Assembly (NCBI GenBank): GCA_050258095.1
Contig: JBLMYD010000038.1
Location: forward strand, 1-64,000
DNA from: VRUE01 sp050258095
Lineage (GTDB): Bacteria > Actinomycetota > Thermoleophilia > Solirubrobacterales > 70-9
Reading direction: 5' to 3'
DNA length: 64,000 bases
Shown: positions 17,393-25,154 of the stretch, in pieces
Numbering within the stretch: the first letter of the stretch is position 1
Layout: each line of letters starts with the position of its first letter
Made by a program: the position numbers and the translations under genes
The notes under the pieces: generated by a model
Seen by the model: the letters and a program-made list of their open reading frames with translations, nothing else
Told to the model about the DNA's origin: nothing
Databases searched by the model: none

Positions 17393-17405
17393 CAGCAGTC
17401 CTCCA

Positions 17406-18197
17406 TTATGCCCCGCCGGCGCCGATCGGCACCGGGTTGGTTTCCGTGTCTTGGACGATCGATTCCTTGTAGGACTGCGGCACGCGTTCTTTCACGCCGG
17501 CAACCCATTTTTCGAAGTCGGCGGGCTTTTCGACGACGACCTTGGCGCGCATCGCGGCGTGGCCGAAGCCGCAGAGCTCGGTGCAGATCAGCTGGAAGGT
17601 GCCGAGCCGGTCCGGGGTGACGATCGCCGTCGTCGTGATCCCCGGCACGTTGTCCTTCTTGATCCGCCACTCGGGCACCCAGAAGGAGTGGATCACGTCC
17701 TGGGAGTGCATCTTGAACTCGATCTGGCGGTCGAGCGGCACGTGCATCTCCCCCTGGATCCAGCGACCGCCGTTTTCGGGGTAGCCGAAGCTCCAGGCGT
17801 ACTGCTGGGAGAAGACGTCGACGATCAGCGGGTCCTTGGCCGGCTTTTCGATTTCGTTGAGCACGACCCAGCTGTAGCCGGCGCCGAAGAGGACGATGAT
17901 CGTCGGGATCAGCGTCCAGGCCACCTCGAGCCGCGTGTTGCCGTGGATCGGCTCGCCGTCGGACTCGTCGCCCGGCTTGGCCCGGAACTTCCAGAGGGCG
18001 TAGAAGAGCATCACGACGACCAGGGAGAAGACGAAGGCCGAGAGGACGATCATCACGTTGAGCAGGTCGTCGATCTTCGGCGCCGCCGTCGAGGCCTCCT
18101 GGCCGTTCCAGTTGATCGAGAGCATGACCGCCGAGATCGCGGCTGCAAGCGCAACCGTGGCAGCGAGCATCTTCGCTATCGGCAGGCGACCCATCAT
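17406..18197 (-). CDS. ctaC: Cytochrome c oxidase subunit II with intact CuA site
   Basis: A 263-residue subunit that accepts electrons from cytochrome c. An N-terminal hydrophobic segment is followed by two membrane helices (about residues 45-70 and 92-115) and a periplasmic cupredoxin domain. CuA ligands are complete: His in VIHSFWVPEW, and Cys, Glu, Cys, His and Met in CTELCGFGHAAM. This is the direct contrast to the CuA-less paralogue at 3249. No cytochrome c domain is fused, so a separate donor is needed. It is the first gene of the operon, with a -10-like TAGAAT close upstream. Confidence 0.95.
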   Translation of the reverse strand: MMGRLPIAKMLAATVALAAAISAVMLSINWNGQEASTAAPKIDDLLNVMIVLSAFVFSLVVVMLFYALWKFRAKPGDESDGEPIHGNTRLEVAWTLIPTIIVLFGAGYSWVVLNEIEKPAKDPLIVDVFSQQYAWSFGYPENGGRWIQGEMHVPLDRQIEFKMHSQDVIHSFWVPEWRIKKDNVPGITTTAIVTPDRLGTFQLICTELCGFGHAAMRAKVVVEKPADFEKWVAGVKERVPQSYKESIVQDTETNPVPIGAGGA

Positions 18198-18209
18198 CGG
18201 CGAGCGCGC

Positions 18210-18235
18210 ATTCTATGCAAGCGGCAGACGGTCAA
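18210..18235 (-). promoter_or_regulatory. Possible promoter of the ctaC-ctaD-usp-ctaE operon
   Basis: Minus-strand TTGACC (18235-18230) and TAGAAT (18215-18210) lie 14 nt apart, shorter than the usual 17. Transcription would start about six bases before the ctaC ATG. The -10 box overlaps the stop region of the upstream glycosyltransferase gene, so read-through from that gene is also possible. Confidence 0.4.
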
Positions 18236-19559
18236 GCTCGCCCCGCGCGGCGGCGATCACCCCGCGCGCCACGCCCTCCCAGCTCCAGAGCCGCCGGGCC
18301 GTCTCCACGAGGCTCTGCCGAGCCGCCTCCCGCTCGGCCTCGGGCAGCGCGAGCCAGGCGTCGAGATGCTCCGCGATCGCCTCGACGGCGCCCTCCGCGA
18401 CCGGGAACGAGGTGAGGCGACCGACCTCCGCAGGCAGCGCGGCCGCAAGCTGTCGCGACACCTCAAGCATCCCGGAGTGTCCCGCGGAGACGGGCAGCAC
18501 GCCGCAGGCGGCCGCCTCCGCCGCAACCATCCCAAAGGCCTCGGGGAAGGTGCTCGGCATGACCAGCGCCTCGGCACCGGGCAGCAGCTCAGCCACCTCG
18601 TCGTGCTCGAGGCGCCCAATGAAGCGGACCGAGCCGACGATGCTGCGCGCTGCCTCCGCATACCCCACCGGGGGATTCGCCAGGAACGCCGAGAGGATTG
18701 GCAGCGGCCTCTCCGCCCCGCCCTCGAGTGCCCAACCCACCGCGGCTACCTCACGAGCTTTCGCGAGATCTCCCGCCTCCAACGCCGCAAGCAGCTTCCT
18801 CAGTCCGGCTTCGTACTCCCCGTAGCCGGCGATTTCCAGCCGCGCGTCCGGGTGCTTTGCCTTGACGAGGGGCCACGCGGCCAGGAGCAGATCGACGCCC
18901 TTCGAGACGATCAGCTTGCCGACGAAGACGATTCGGGACTGACCGCGTTGGCCCGCGGGGACGGGACGGAATCGCTCCGTGTCGACGCCGGGCGGGCCGA
19001 GGCGGGTCTTGTCCTTGAGCCCAGGGACGTCGGGCAGCGTCTCCCACAGGGACTCGGCCGTGTGGCGCGAGCCGACGAGGATGCCGTGGGCTGCTTCCAT
19101 GCCCTCGCGCGCGTAGGGCGAGAAGCGTGGATTTGGCTTGACGGTGTACTCCAGGGCGGAGCCGTGGACCTTGGCGGCGAATGGGGCGATGTCGGCACGA
19201 GCCAGAATCGCTGGACCCATCACGAGGTGGTTGGCCAAGGCGAGGTCTATATCTCCAGCTCGCCCGACCACGTCACGTACCGCAGACACGTTGGCGTCGA
19301 TGTAGCGGTCGAGCTCCTCCTCGCTTAGCTCAGGAAAGCTCTTAACCTCAAAGCCTTCATAGGGGTCCTTGACGTAGACCGGGAGTAGGCCGTGGATGTC
19401 GGGGTTGTGGATCTCGACGCCCTCGATCCGGGTCTGGCGGTCCTGACAGACGAGATGGACCTCGTGGCCCAGGTGGGCGAGCGCGCGGGCGAGGTTGGCG
19501 TTGTAGATGTTGCTGCCGGTGCCGCGCAGCATGTAGCCGTGGAAGAGGAGGACGCGCAT
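18213..19559 (-). CDS. Glycosyltransferase, GT4 family
   Basis: A 448-residue GT-B fold enzyme. The N-terminus MRVLLFHGYMLRGTGSNIYN has the loop after the first strand that contacts the acceptor. The C-terminal half has a nucleotide-sugar binding segment (IVFVGKLIVSKGVDLL) and the retaining E-x7-E motif in FPEAFGMVAAEAAACG. A segment near residues 255-305 is longer than in minimal GT4 enzymes. Acceptor and sugar are unknown. It is 15 bp upstream of ctaC on the same strand, but its function does not suggest a link to the oxidase. It diverges from the zinc-ribbon gene. Confidence 0.85.
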   Translation of the reverse strand: MRVLLFHGYMLRGTGSNIYNANLARALAHLGHEVHLVCQDRQTRIEGVEIHNPDIHGLLPVYVKDPYEGFEVKSFPELSEEELDRYIDANVSAVRDVVGRAGDIDLALANHLVMGPAILARADIAPFAAKVHGSALEYTVKPNPRFSPYAREGMEAAHGILVGSRHTAESLWETLPDVPGLKDKTRLGPPGVDTERFRPVPAGQRGQSRIVFVGKLIVSKGVDLLLAAWPLVKAKHPDARLEIAGYGEYEAGLRKLLAALEAGDLAKAREVAAVGWALEGGAERPLPILSAFLANPPVGYAEAARSIVGSVRFIGRLEHDEVAELLPGAEALVMPSTFPEAFGMVAAEAAACGVLPVSAGHSGMLEVSRQLAAALPAEVGRLTSFPVAEGAVEAIAEHLDAWLALPEAEREAARQSLVETARRLWSWEGVARGVIAAARGELDRLPLA

Positions 19560-19591
19560 CGAGACCGCGCAAGCTATTAGTCTTCCCCGCC

Positions 19592-19855
19592 GTGAACTCG
19601 AAGCAGCTCTACCGGATGCGCGCTCCGGCCTCGGGCCGCGAGGCCCTGGCCCGCGCCGAGCAGGGCGAGGTCTACCTCGACCGCGAGACCGGCGAGGAGA
19701 TGGCGCCCGTCGCCGCGGTCCTGCCGCTCGCCCCGTCGGCCTCCTCCCTGCCGCGCAGCCCGGAGAACCTTCGCGCCTGCCGCCGCTGCGACCAGCTGAT
19801 CGGCCTCGACGTCAGCGACTGCCCGTATTGCGGGTTGAGGCAGGAAGCGCTTTAG
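19592..19855 (+). CDS. Small zinc-ribbon protein
   Basis: An 87-residue protein with GTG start. The N-terminal half is basic and acidic without known motif. The C-terminus has two CxxC knuckles, CRRC and CPYC, separated by 13 residues (CRRCDQLIGLDVSDCPYCG), typical of a single-zinc ribbon. It may bind nucleic acid or protein, but no family-specific feature decides. It diverges from the glycosyltransferase with 32 bp between start codons, containing TATTAG as a possible -10. Downstream lies the palindromic repeat pair at 19867-20197. Confidence 0.75.
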   Translation: MNSKQLYRMRAPASGREALARAEQGEVYLDRETGEEMAPVAAVLPLAPSASSLPRSPENLRACRRCDQLIGLDVSDCPYCGLRQEAL

Positions 19856-19866
19856 CTCTCTGAGGG

Positions 19867-19985
19867 GGGATGGCCGTCGGTAGGTCTTCCTCACTCGCCT
19901 GACTGGCTGGGTCGGCAACCGCCGTCCGAGGGCCTTTCCCGGCCAGCGGCGCAAAACGTTCGGAAGACCTACCGACGTCCATCCC
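19867..19985. repeat. Palindromic element A (conserved core, private arms)
   Basis: Outer arms 19867-19890 and 19962-19985 are complementary at 23 of 24 positions. They enclose a 71-nt core. The core is highly similar to the reverse complement of element B's core (both begin TCACT.GCCT.ACTGGCTGG and end GCCAGCGGC.CAAAACGTTC), while the arms of A and B differ. It is the left member of an inverted pair that fills the gene-free stretch 19856-20219. The spacer 19986-20083 contains a further GAAAGCTC/AGCTTTC stem. No coding capacity seen. Confidence 0.85.
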
Positions 19986-20083
19986 TTGAAAGCTCAGGCA
20001 CGCGAGACCCCAGCGCGCGGGCCGGGACACTCGCCAGCACGCCTCGTTGAGGGAGCTTTCGAAGGACGGGGCGGTTTCGCCGT

Positions 20084-20197
20084 CCGGATGTCGGGTGTCC
20101 CTGCGAACGTTTTGTGCCGCTGGCCCGGCGACATCTCTCGGACGGCTCCAACCGATCCAGCCAGTTAGGCAAGTGAGCAGGGGCACCCGACATCCGG
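20084..20197. repeat. Palindromic element B, inverted partner of A
   Basis: Arms 20084-20104 and 20177-20197 match at 20 of 21 positions. The 72-nt core (20105-20176) is the reverse complement of element A's core with about three quarters identity, but the arm sequence is different from A's. It lies between the zinc-ribbon gene and the convergent secreted-protein gene. Confidence 0.85.
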
Positions 20198-20219
20198 GCA
20201 TACCGAACCCGCCCGAGCC

Positions 20220-20990
20220 CTACGGTTTCTTGACCAGCGTCGCCGTGTAGAGCAGCCGCGCGCTGGAGTAGAAGCAGCCGTAGGTCTTGGTCTTGCCCAC
20301 CCCCTGCTGGGGATGGCCGCCCTGGATGTCTTCCTTCGAGGCGCAGTGGCCGCCGATGCGGCTGCCGCGCCAGGTGTCTTCTTCGGAGACGTTGAAGGCG
20401 AACATCGGCGCCCAGGTCGGCACCGTGAGGGCGACGATCTGACCGCGCAGGACGGTGAGCGGGTGGTCGAGGGCGAAGATCGGGCTGCGACCGAAGTACG
20501 GGTTGAGGACCTCGACCGGACTCTGGCGGACGAGCGTGAATTGCGGCGGCTTCGAGCCTTTTACCCGGCGCAGGATCCCGATCCGCGCCTTCGAGGGCTT
20601 GCCGAGGAATTCGTTGAAGAAGCCGACCTCGTCGGTGGTCGTCTTGCCGTCCGTGCGCGAGGGCCTGGAGAGCGAGATCGACCAGGCGACGACCTTGCCG
20701 TCGAAGGGCGCCTCGTAGGGCTGGTTGACGCCCCCGGCGTTGACCTGGTAGCCGGTGACGTGTCCCTCGACCCGGCAGGGAATCACCTCGACGTTGTTGA
20801 CGATCTTGCCGGGGCACGAGGGCCGCGGCGTCGAAGCGGTCTTGCCGAGGACGACGACCCGCAGTGGCGCCGAGTCGGCGGCCCCGGGCCAGGCGGCGAC
20901 GATCAGCGCCGCGAGCGCGCAGGCGAAGCCGAGCGCCAGCGCGCCGCGGGACCTGGGATCGCGAATTTCCGCTGCTCCTCGCACGGTCAT
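20220..20990 (-). CDS. Predicted secreted protein of unknown function
   Basis: A 256-residue protein with a signal peptide (hydrophobic GALALGFACALAALIVAAWPGAA, cleavage near ADSA). The mature part is beta-rich with four cysteines that could pair and the repeated theme of PYEAPFDGKVVAWSISL and TVPTWAPMFAFN. No catalytic motif is recognised. The start at ATG 20990 was chosen because it places the signal peptide near the N-terminus; an in-frame ATG 66 codons upstream is less likely. It diverges from the ABC transporter operon with 124 bp between. Confidence 0.7.
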   Translation of the reverse strand: MTVRGAAEIRDPRSRGALALGFACALAALIVAAWPGAADSAPLRVVVLGKTASTPRPSCPGKIVNNVEVIPCRVEGHVTGYQVNAGGVNQPYEAPFDGKVVAWSISLSRPSRTDGKTTTDEVGFFNEFLGKPSKARIGILRRVKGSKPPQFTLVRQSPVEVLNPYFGRSPIFALDHPLTVLRGQIVALTVPTWAPMFAFNVSEEDTWRGSRIGGHCASKEDIQGGHPQQGVGKTKTYGCFYSSARLLYTATLVKKP

Positions 20991-21114
20991 CAGTGCAACC
21001 CGGTCGCCGGACGGGGGTTGCGGCCGGGATTCTGCCGTCCGGGCCGCAGACATGCGGGTTTGGTTGACGCATTGCACGATCCCGGCCAGACGCCCTCTGT
21101 AGGGTTGCCGCCCG

Positions 21115-22080
21115 ATGCCCGCGATCGTCGTCAAGAAGCTCAAACGCGCCTTCGACGACGTGCTCGCCGTGCGTGGCGTCGACCTCACCGTCGACGAGGG
21201 CGAGATCTACGGCTTCCTCGGCCCCAACGGGGCGGGCAAGACGACGACGGTGCGGATGCTGACCACGCTGCTGCTGCCGACCGGCGGGCGGGCGACGGTC
21301 GCCGGCCACGACGTGGTCAAGGAAGCGCGGGCGGTGCGGGCCTCGATCGGCGTCGCCCTGCAGGAGGCGGCCCTCGACCCGCTGATGACCGGGCGCGAGC
21401 TGATCAGGCTGCAGGCGACGCTGCAGGGCCTGCCCAGCGCCGAGGGCAAGCGCCGCGCCGACAGCCTGCTCGAGCGAGTCGACCTGGCCGACGCCGCCGA
21501 CCGCCGCGTCGGCACCTACTCGGGCGGGATGAAGCGTCGCCTCGACCTGGCCGCGGCCCTCGTCCACGAACCGCGCGTCCTCTTCCTCGACGAGCCGACG
21601 ACCGGGCTCGACCCGGTCAGCCGCAAGACGATCTGGGAGGAGGTGCGGGCGCTGAACGACGAGGGCACGACCGTCTTCCTCACCACGCAGTACCTCGAGG
21701 AGGCCGACCAGCTCGCCGACAACGTCGCGATCATCGACCGCGGCACGATCGTCGCCGAAGGCACCCCCGAGGCGCTCAAGGCCCAGATCGGCAACCCCCA
21801 CATCCAGCTGCAGCTCGCCGCCGGCTCGATCGCCGAGGCCGAGGAAGTGTGCGCCCGGGTCGGGCGCCTGCTGCCGCCGCGCGACGCGAAGACGATCCTG
21901 GTCGAGGCCGAGAACGGCGCCGGCGACATCCCGAAAGTCGTGCGGGCGCTCGACGAGGCGGGCATCGAGGTCGAGTCCCTGGAGCTGGTCAAGCCGACCC
22001 TCGACGACGTCTTCGTCGCCAAGACCGGCCAGCACATCGAGCAGGGCGACGGAGAGAAGTCGGAGGCCGTCGGAGCATGA
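21115..22080 (+). CDS. ABC transporter ATPase, DrrA-like
   Basis: A 321-residue ATPase that powers an exporter formed with the next two genes. Walker A is GPNGAGKTTT (about residue 40), signature YSGGMKRRLDLA, Walker B VLFLDEPTTGLDP. The ~90-residue C-terminal domain after residue 225 (LQLAAGSIAEAEEV...) is characteristic of DrrA-type exporters. Its stop overlaps the first permease start (ATGA). The substrate is unknown; this family moves drugs, lipids or polysaccharides. Confidence 0.92.
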   Translation: MPAIVVKKLKRAFDDVLAVRGVDLTVDEGEIYGFLGPNGAGKTTTVRMLTTLLLPTGGRATVAGHDVVKEARAVRASIGVALQEAALDPLMTGRELIRLQATLQGLPSAEGKRRADSLLERVDLADAADRRVGTYSGGMKRRLDLAAALVHEPRVLFLDEPTTGLDPVSRKTIWEEVRALNDEGTTVFLTTQYLEEADQLADNVAIIDRGTIVAEGTPEALKAQIGNPHIQLQLAAGSIAEAEEVCARVGRLLPPRDAKTILVEAENGAGDIPKVVRALDEAGIEVESLELVKPTLDDVFVAKTGQHIEQGDGEKSEAVGA

Positions 22081-22862
22081 GCGAGCTGAAGACCAACCTG
22101 CGCGTGATCCGTGCTCTGGGGATGCGGGCGATCCGGCAGACCTTCCGGCGGCCGCAGCTGATGGCGCCGATCCTCGTCTTCCCCACCCTGCTGCTCGCCG
22201 TCCAGACCGGCGGCGCCGGCGGCGCCGTCGACCTGCCCGGCTTCCCGCCGGTGCAGGGCTTCCTCCAGTTCATGCTGGCGGGAGCGATGATGCAGTCGCT
22301 GATGCTGGCCGGCAACAGCGGCGGCATCGCCTTCGCCGTCGACATCGAGATGGGCTTCACCGACCGCCTCTTCGCCGCCCCCGTCCCCCGCTACACGATC
22401 GTGCTCGGGCGGCTGGCCGGGGTCGCGGCGCTCGGCCTCTTCTCGGCCCTCTGGTTCCTCGCGGTCGGGCTGATCTTCGGCGCCGAAATCCACAGCGGCG
22501 TCGCCGGCGCCCTGATCGCGATCGTCCTGGTCACGGCGACGGCAACCGCCGTCGGCGGGATAGGAGCGGCGATCGCCCTGCGCACCGGCACGGCGAGCGT
22601 CGTCCAGGGGCTCTTCCCGCTCGTCCTCGTCGTCCTCTTCCTCTCCTCCGCCTTCTTCCCGGTCGATCTGATGATCCAGCCGGCCAGGGCGATCGCCGAA
22701 TACAACCCGTTCAGCTTCATCGCCGAGGGCGTGCGCAACCCGATCATCGCCGACATACACGCCACCGACGTGCTCGAGGCGCTGCTCGCCATCGCCGGGA
22801 TCGTGATGCTGGGGCTGGTGCTCAGCGCCCGCGCCCTCCGCCACCGGCTGCGGGTCGGCTGA
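22077..22862 (+). CDS. ABC-2 type permease, first subunit
   Basis: A 261-residue membrane protein with six predicted helices, the ABC-2 fold of drug/lipid exporters. The conserved ABC-2 motif region ...SAFFPVDLMIQPARAIAEYNPFS lies in the C-terminal half, with the typical NP after the amphipathic turn. It begins at the ATG overlapping the ATPase stop and ends with TGATG overlap to the second permease. Two different half-size permeases in tandem imply a heterodimeric channel. Confidence 0.9.
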   Translation: MSELKTNLRVIRALGMRAIRQTFRRPQLMAPILVFPTLLLAVQTGGAGGAVDLPGFPPVQGFLQFMLAGAMMQSLMLAGNSGGIAFAVDIEMGFTDRLFAAPVPRYTIVLGRLAGVAALGLFSALWFLAVGLIFGAEIHSGVAGALIAIVLVTATATAVGGIGAAIALRTGTASVVQGLFPLVLVVLFLSSAFFPVDLMIQPARAIAEYNPFSFIAEGVRNPIIADIHATDVLEALLAIAGIVMLGLVLSARALRHRLRVG

Positions 22863-23653
22863 TGGAAGCGACCGCGACGCTGCCGCAGTGGCGGGCGAAC
22901 CTGGCGACGATCGCGGCGCTGATGGCGCGCGCCCGCAACGAGCTGCTGCGCGTGCCCGGGGCGGCGATCCCGGGCGTGCTGGCGCCGACGATCTTCTTCC
23001 TCGGCATCAACGGGGTCTTCGGCGCGCTCACCCAGCTGACCGGGTTCGAAACCGGGGCCTACGAGAGCTTCGTCGTCCCGGTCAGCATGCTCCAGGGCGC
23101 CGGCTTCACCGGCGCCGCGGCCGGGGTCAACCTGGCCCGCGACATCGAGCAGGGCTGGGTCGACCGCCTGCTCGTCTCCCCCGCCCCTCGCTGGGTCCTG
23201 CTCGCCGGCACCGTGCTCGCCGCCAGCGCCCGGGCCCTGATTCCCGCCACCCTCCTGCTGGCGATCGCCCTGCCGCTCGGCGCGACCTGGCCGGGCCTGG
23301 ACGGTCTGCTCGTCGCCTACCTGATGGTCGCCTCGATGGCCGCAGTCGCCGCCTGCTGGGGCTCGGCGCTGGCGCTGCGCTTCAAGAGCCAGTCGGCGGC
23401 GCCGCTGATGCAGGCCGGGATGATGGCGGCGATCTTCACCACCACCGCCTACGCGCCGCTCGCCCTGCTGCAGCCCTGGCTGCGCACCGTCGCCGAAATC
23501 AACCCGATCACCGAAGTCGTCGACGCGGCCCGCCAGGGCTTCGTCGGCAGCGTCACCTGGGCCGAAACCTGGCCCGGCCTCCTCGCCCTGCTAGCGCTGC
23601 TCGTCCTCCTCGGCGCCTGGGCGCTGCGCGAAATGCGCCGCACCGCCGCGTGA
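22862..23653 (+). CDS. ABC-2 type permease, second subunit
   Basis: A 263-residue protein, paralogous in layout to the preceding gene, with six helices and the same late motif (RTVAEINPITEVVDAARQGF). It forms the second half of the exporter. The start overlaps the preceding stop by one base, and its own stop overlaps a GTG that could begin the glycoside hydrolase. The palindrome at 23658-23710 lies just past its stop. Confidence 0.9.
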   Translation: MEATATLPQWRANLATIAALMARARNELLRVPGAAIPGVLAPTIFFLGINGVFGALTQLTGFETGAYESFVVPVSMLQGAGFTGAAAGVNLARDIEQGWVDRLLVSPAPRWVLLAGTVLAASARALIPATLLLAIALPLGATWPGLDGLLVAYLMVASMAAVAACWGSALALRFKSQSAAPLMQAGMMAAIFTTTAYAPLALLQPWLRTVAEINPITEVVDAARQGFVGSVTWAETWPGLLALLALLVLLGAWALREMRRTAA

Positions 23654-24852
23654 CCCCCCGCCGACGGGCCGATTTCCGACGCTATGCGACGGTTTCAGGC
23701 CCGTCGGCGGAGAGGGTGCTGCAGGGGAACTGGGTCGAGGGGGAGCGCGGGGGGGTGCCGTTTGCCTATACGCGGCCGAGCGTCGGGCGCTATCCGTGGC
23801 AGTGGTACTGGGACTCGTGCTTCGCGGCGATCGTCTGGCGGCGCTTCGAGCCGGCGCGGGCGCGCGCCGAGCTGGAGACCCTGCTCGCCGCCCAGCGCGA
23901 AGACGGCTTCATCGGCCACACGATCTTCTGGGACCGGCCCGTCTCCCTCTCGCGGCTGCTCTTCTACAACGTCGCCTCCCGCGACGCCTTGCAGACCGAG
24001 ACGATCCAGCCGCCGCTGCTGGCCTGGGCCTGGAGTCTCGCCGTCGGCGACCCTACGGAGGAGCCGCGAATCGCGGCTCAGGCCGAGTGGCTGGCGACGA
24101 ACCGCGACCTCGACGGCGACGGCCTGCTCTGGATCGTCCAGCCCGACGAGTCGGGGCTCGACGCCTCGCCGAAGTTCGACCCGGTCTGGGGCCGGCGGGC
24201 CAACGCCCGGCTCGGCTTCCCGCTGCTCGTCCGGCGCAACCGCCGTCTCGGCTTCGACGCCCGCCGGGTCCGCGACGCGGGCGGTCCCGTCCTCTGCGAG
24301 ACGCTCGTCAACACGCTCTGGTCGCTCTCGCTGCAGGCGCTTGGCCGGCCTTCGGCAACCCCAGCGCTGGTCGAGCGTCTCTGGGACGAGCGGCGCGGCC
24401 TCTTCCTCGACGAGGCGCAGCCGGGGGGCGCCAGGCCGGAGATCGTCACCTGGGCGGCGCTGGCGCCGCTGGCGCTGCCCGACCTGCCGGAGGAGATCGG
24501 CAGGCGCATGGTCGAGGAGCACCTGCTCGACGCGGCCGAGTTCCTGACCCCGGTCGCGCCGCCCTCGGTCTCGGTCGCCGAGCCGAGCTATGAACCGGGC
24601 GGCAACCGCGGTCCGGTGCGCCGCTACTGGCGCGGCCCGACCTGGGTCAACGCCGCCTGGTTGCTCTGGCTCGGCCTGCGCCGCCTCGGCTATGAGGAGG
24701 AGGCGGAGCGGATGGCCCGCGGGGTGCTCGGCGCCGCCCAGCGAGAAGGCCTGCGCGAGTACTACGACCCGCGCACCGGCGCCGGCCTCGGCGCCCGCGA
24801 CTTCGCCTGGTCGGCCCTTGTGGCTGAGTTTGACCAAGCCAATCCTGGCTAG
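23650..24852 (+). CDS. Six-hairpin glycoside hydrolase (MGH1/GH63-like)
   Basis: A ~400-residue alpha/alpha-barrel glycosidase resembling mannosylglycerate hydrolase/GH63-type enzymes. The conserved part starts at RVLQGNW, then YPWQWYWDSCF with the Asp of the active site, and later the SYEPGGNRGPVRRYWRGPTWVNAAW region with substrate-binding residues. The first GTG (23650) overlaps the permease stop, but a second GTG at 23716 begins exactly at the conserved region. The palindrome at 23658-23710 would encode residues 4-21 if the first start is used. The substrate is not known. The 3' end lies in dispersed element R2. Confidence 0.82.
   Translation: MTPRRRADFRRYATVSGPSAERVLQGNWVEGERGGVPFAYTRPSVGRYPWQWYWDSCFAAIVWRRFEPARARAELETLLAAQREDGFIGHTIFWDRPVSLSRLLFYNVASRDALQTETIQPPLLAWAWSLAVGDPTEEPRIAAQAEWLATNRDLDGDGLLWIVQPDESGLDASPKFDPVWGRRANARLGFPLLVRRNRRLGFDARRVRDAGGPVLCETLVNTLWSLSLQALGRPSATPALVERLWDERRGLFLDEAQPGGARPEIVTWAALAPLALPDLPEEIGRRMVEEHLLDAAEFLTPVAPPSVSVAEPSYEPGGNRGPVRRYWRGPTWVNAAWLLWLGLRRLGYEEEAERMARGVLGAAQREGLREYYDPRTGAGLGARDFAWSALVAEFDQANPG
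23658..23710. repeat. Small palindromic element, copy E1
   Basis: Perfect 13-bp arms (23658-23670 and 23698-23710, CCGCCGACGGGCC and complement) enclose a 27-nt core reading GATTTCCGACGCTATGCGAC plus GGTTTCA. The second copy is at 37438-37490 with the same core apart from a few bases. This copy lies at the junction of the permease and glycosidase genes. Confidence 0.8.
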
Positions 24853-24916
24853 GACGCAGGGAGGGTGGCGGCTCTGCACGCGAGCGACCGAGGACACCGC
24901 CAGGCGCCGGCTTGGC
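24834..24916 (+). repeat. Dispersed structured element, copy R2
   Basis: Shares CCAAGC, AGGACGCAGGGA, GCGACCGAGGAC and the AGGCGCCGG tail with the other copies. The central part (GTGGCG..CTCTGCACGCGAG) matches R4, not R1/R3. It spans the end of the glycosidase gene (including its stop) and the stop of infA, so it may be a shared 3' region here. Confidence 0.65.
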
Positions 24917-25135
24917 CTATTTGTAGCGATACGTGATTCGACCCCGATCGAGGTCGTACGGCGAAAGCTCGATCTTGACGCGATCGCCCGGCAGGATGCG
25001 GATGTAGTGGCGGCGCATCTTGCCCGAGATGTGACCGAGGACGTCGTGGCCGTTGTCGAGTTTGACGCGGAACATCGTGTTGGGGAGGGCCTCGGTGATC
25101 TCGCCCTCCATCTCGATCTTCTCCTCTTTGCCCAT
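24917..25135 (-). CDS. infA: Translation initiation factor IF-1
   Basis: A 72-residue S1/OB-fold protein that binds the ribosomal A site during initiation. The sequence MGKEEKIEMEGEITEALPN, then FRVKLDNGH, HISGKMR and PGDRVKIELSPYDL matches IF-1 along its whole length. The ATG at 25135 gives the usual length. Unlike the common location within the ribosomal protein S13/L36 cluster, it lies alone beside the CCA-adding enzyme gene, with which it is probably cotranscribed (19 bp apart). Confidence 0.97.
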   Translation of the reverse strand: MGKEEKIEMEGEITEALPNTMFRVKLDNGHDVLGHISGKMRRHYIRILPGDRVKIELSPYDLDRGRITYRYK

Positions 25136-25154
25136 GCGGCCGGGAGCGTAACAG

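Noticed and set aside
19867..20197. Elements A-B as a tRNA or known ncRNA gene
   Set aside because: No cloverleaf, T-loop or CCA features; the structure is dominated by long arms and inverted duplication.
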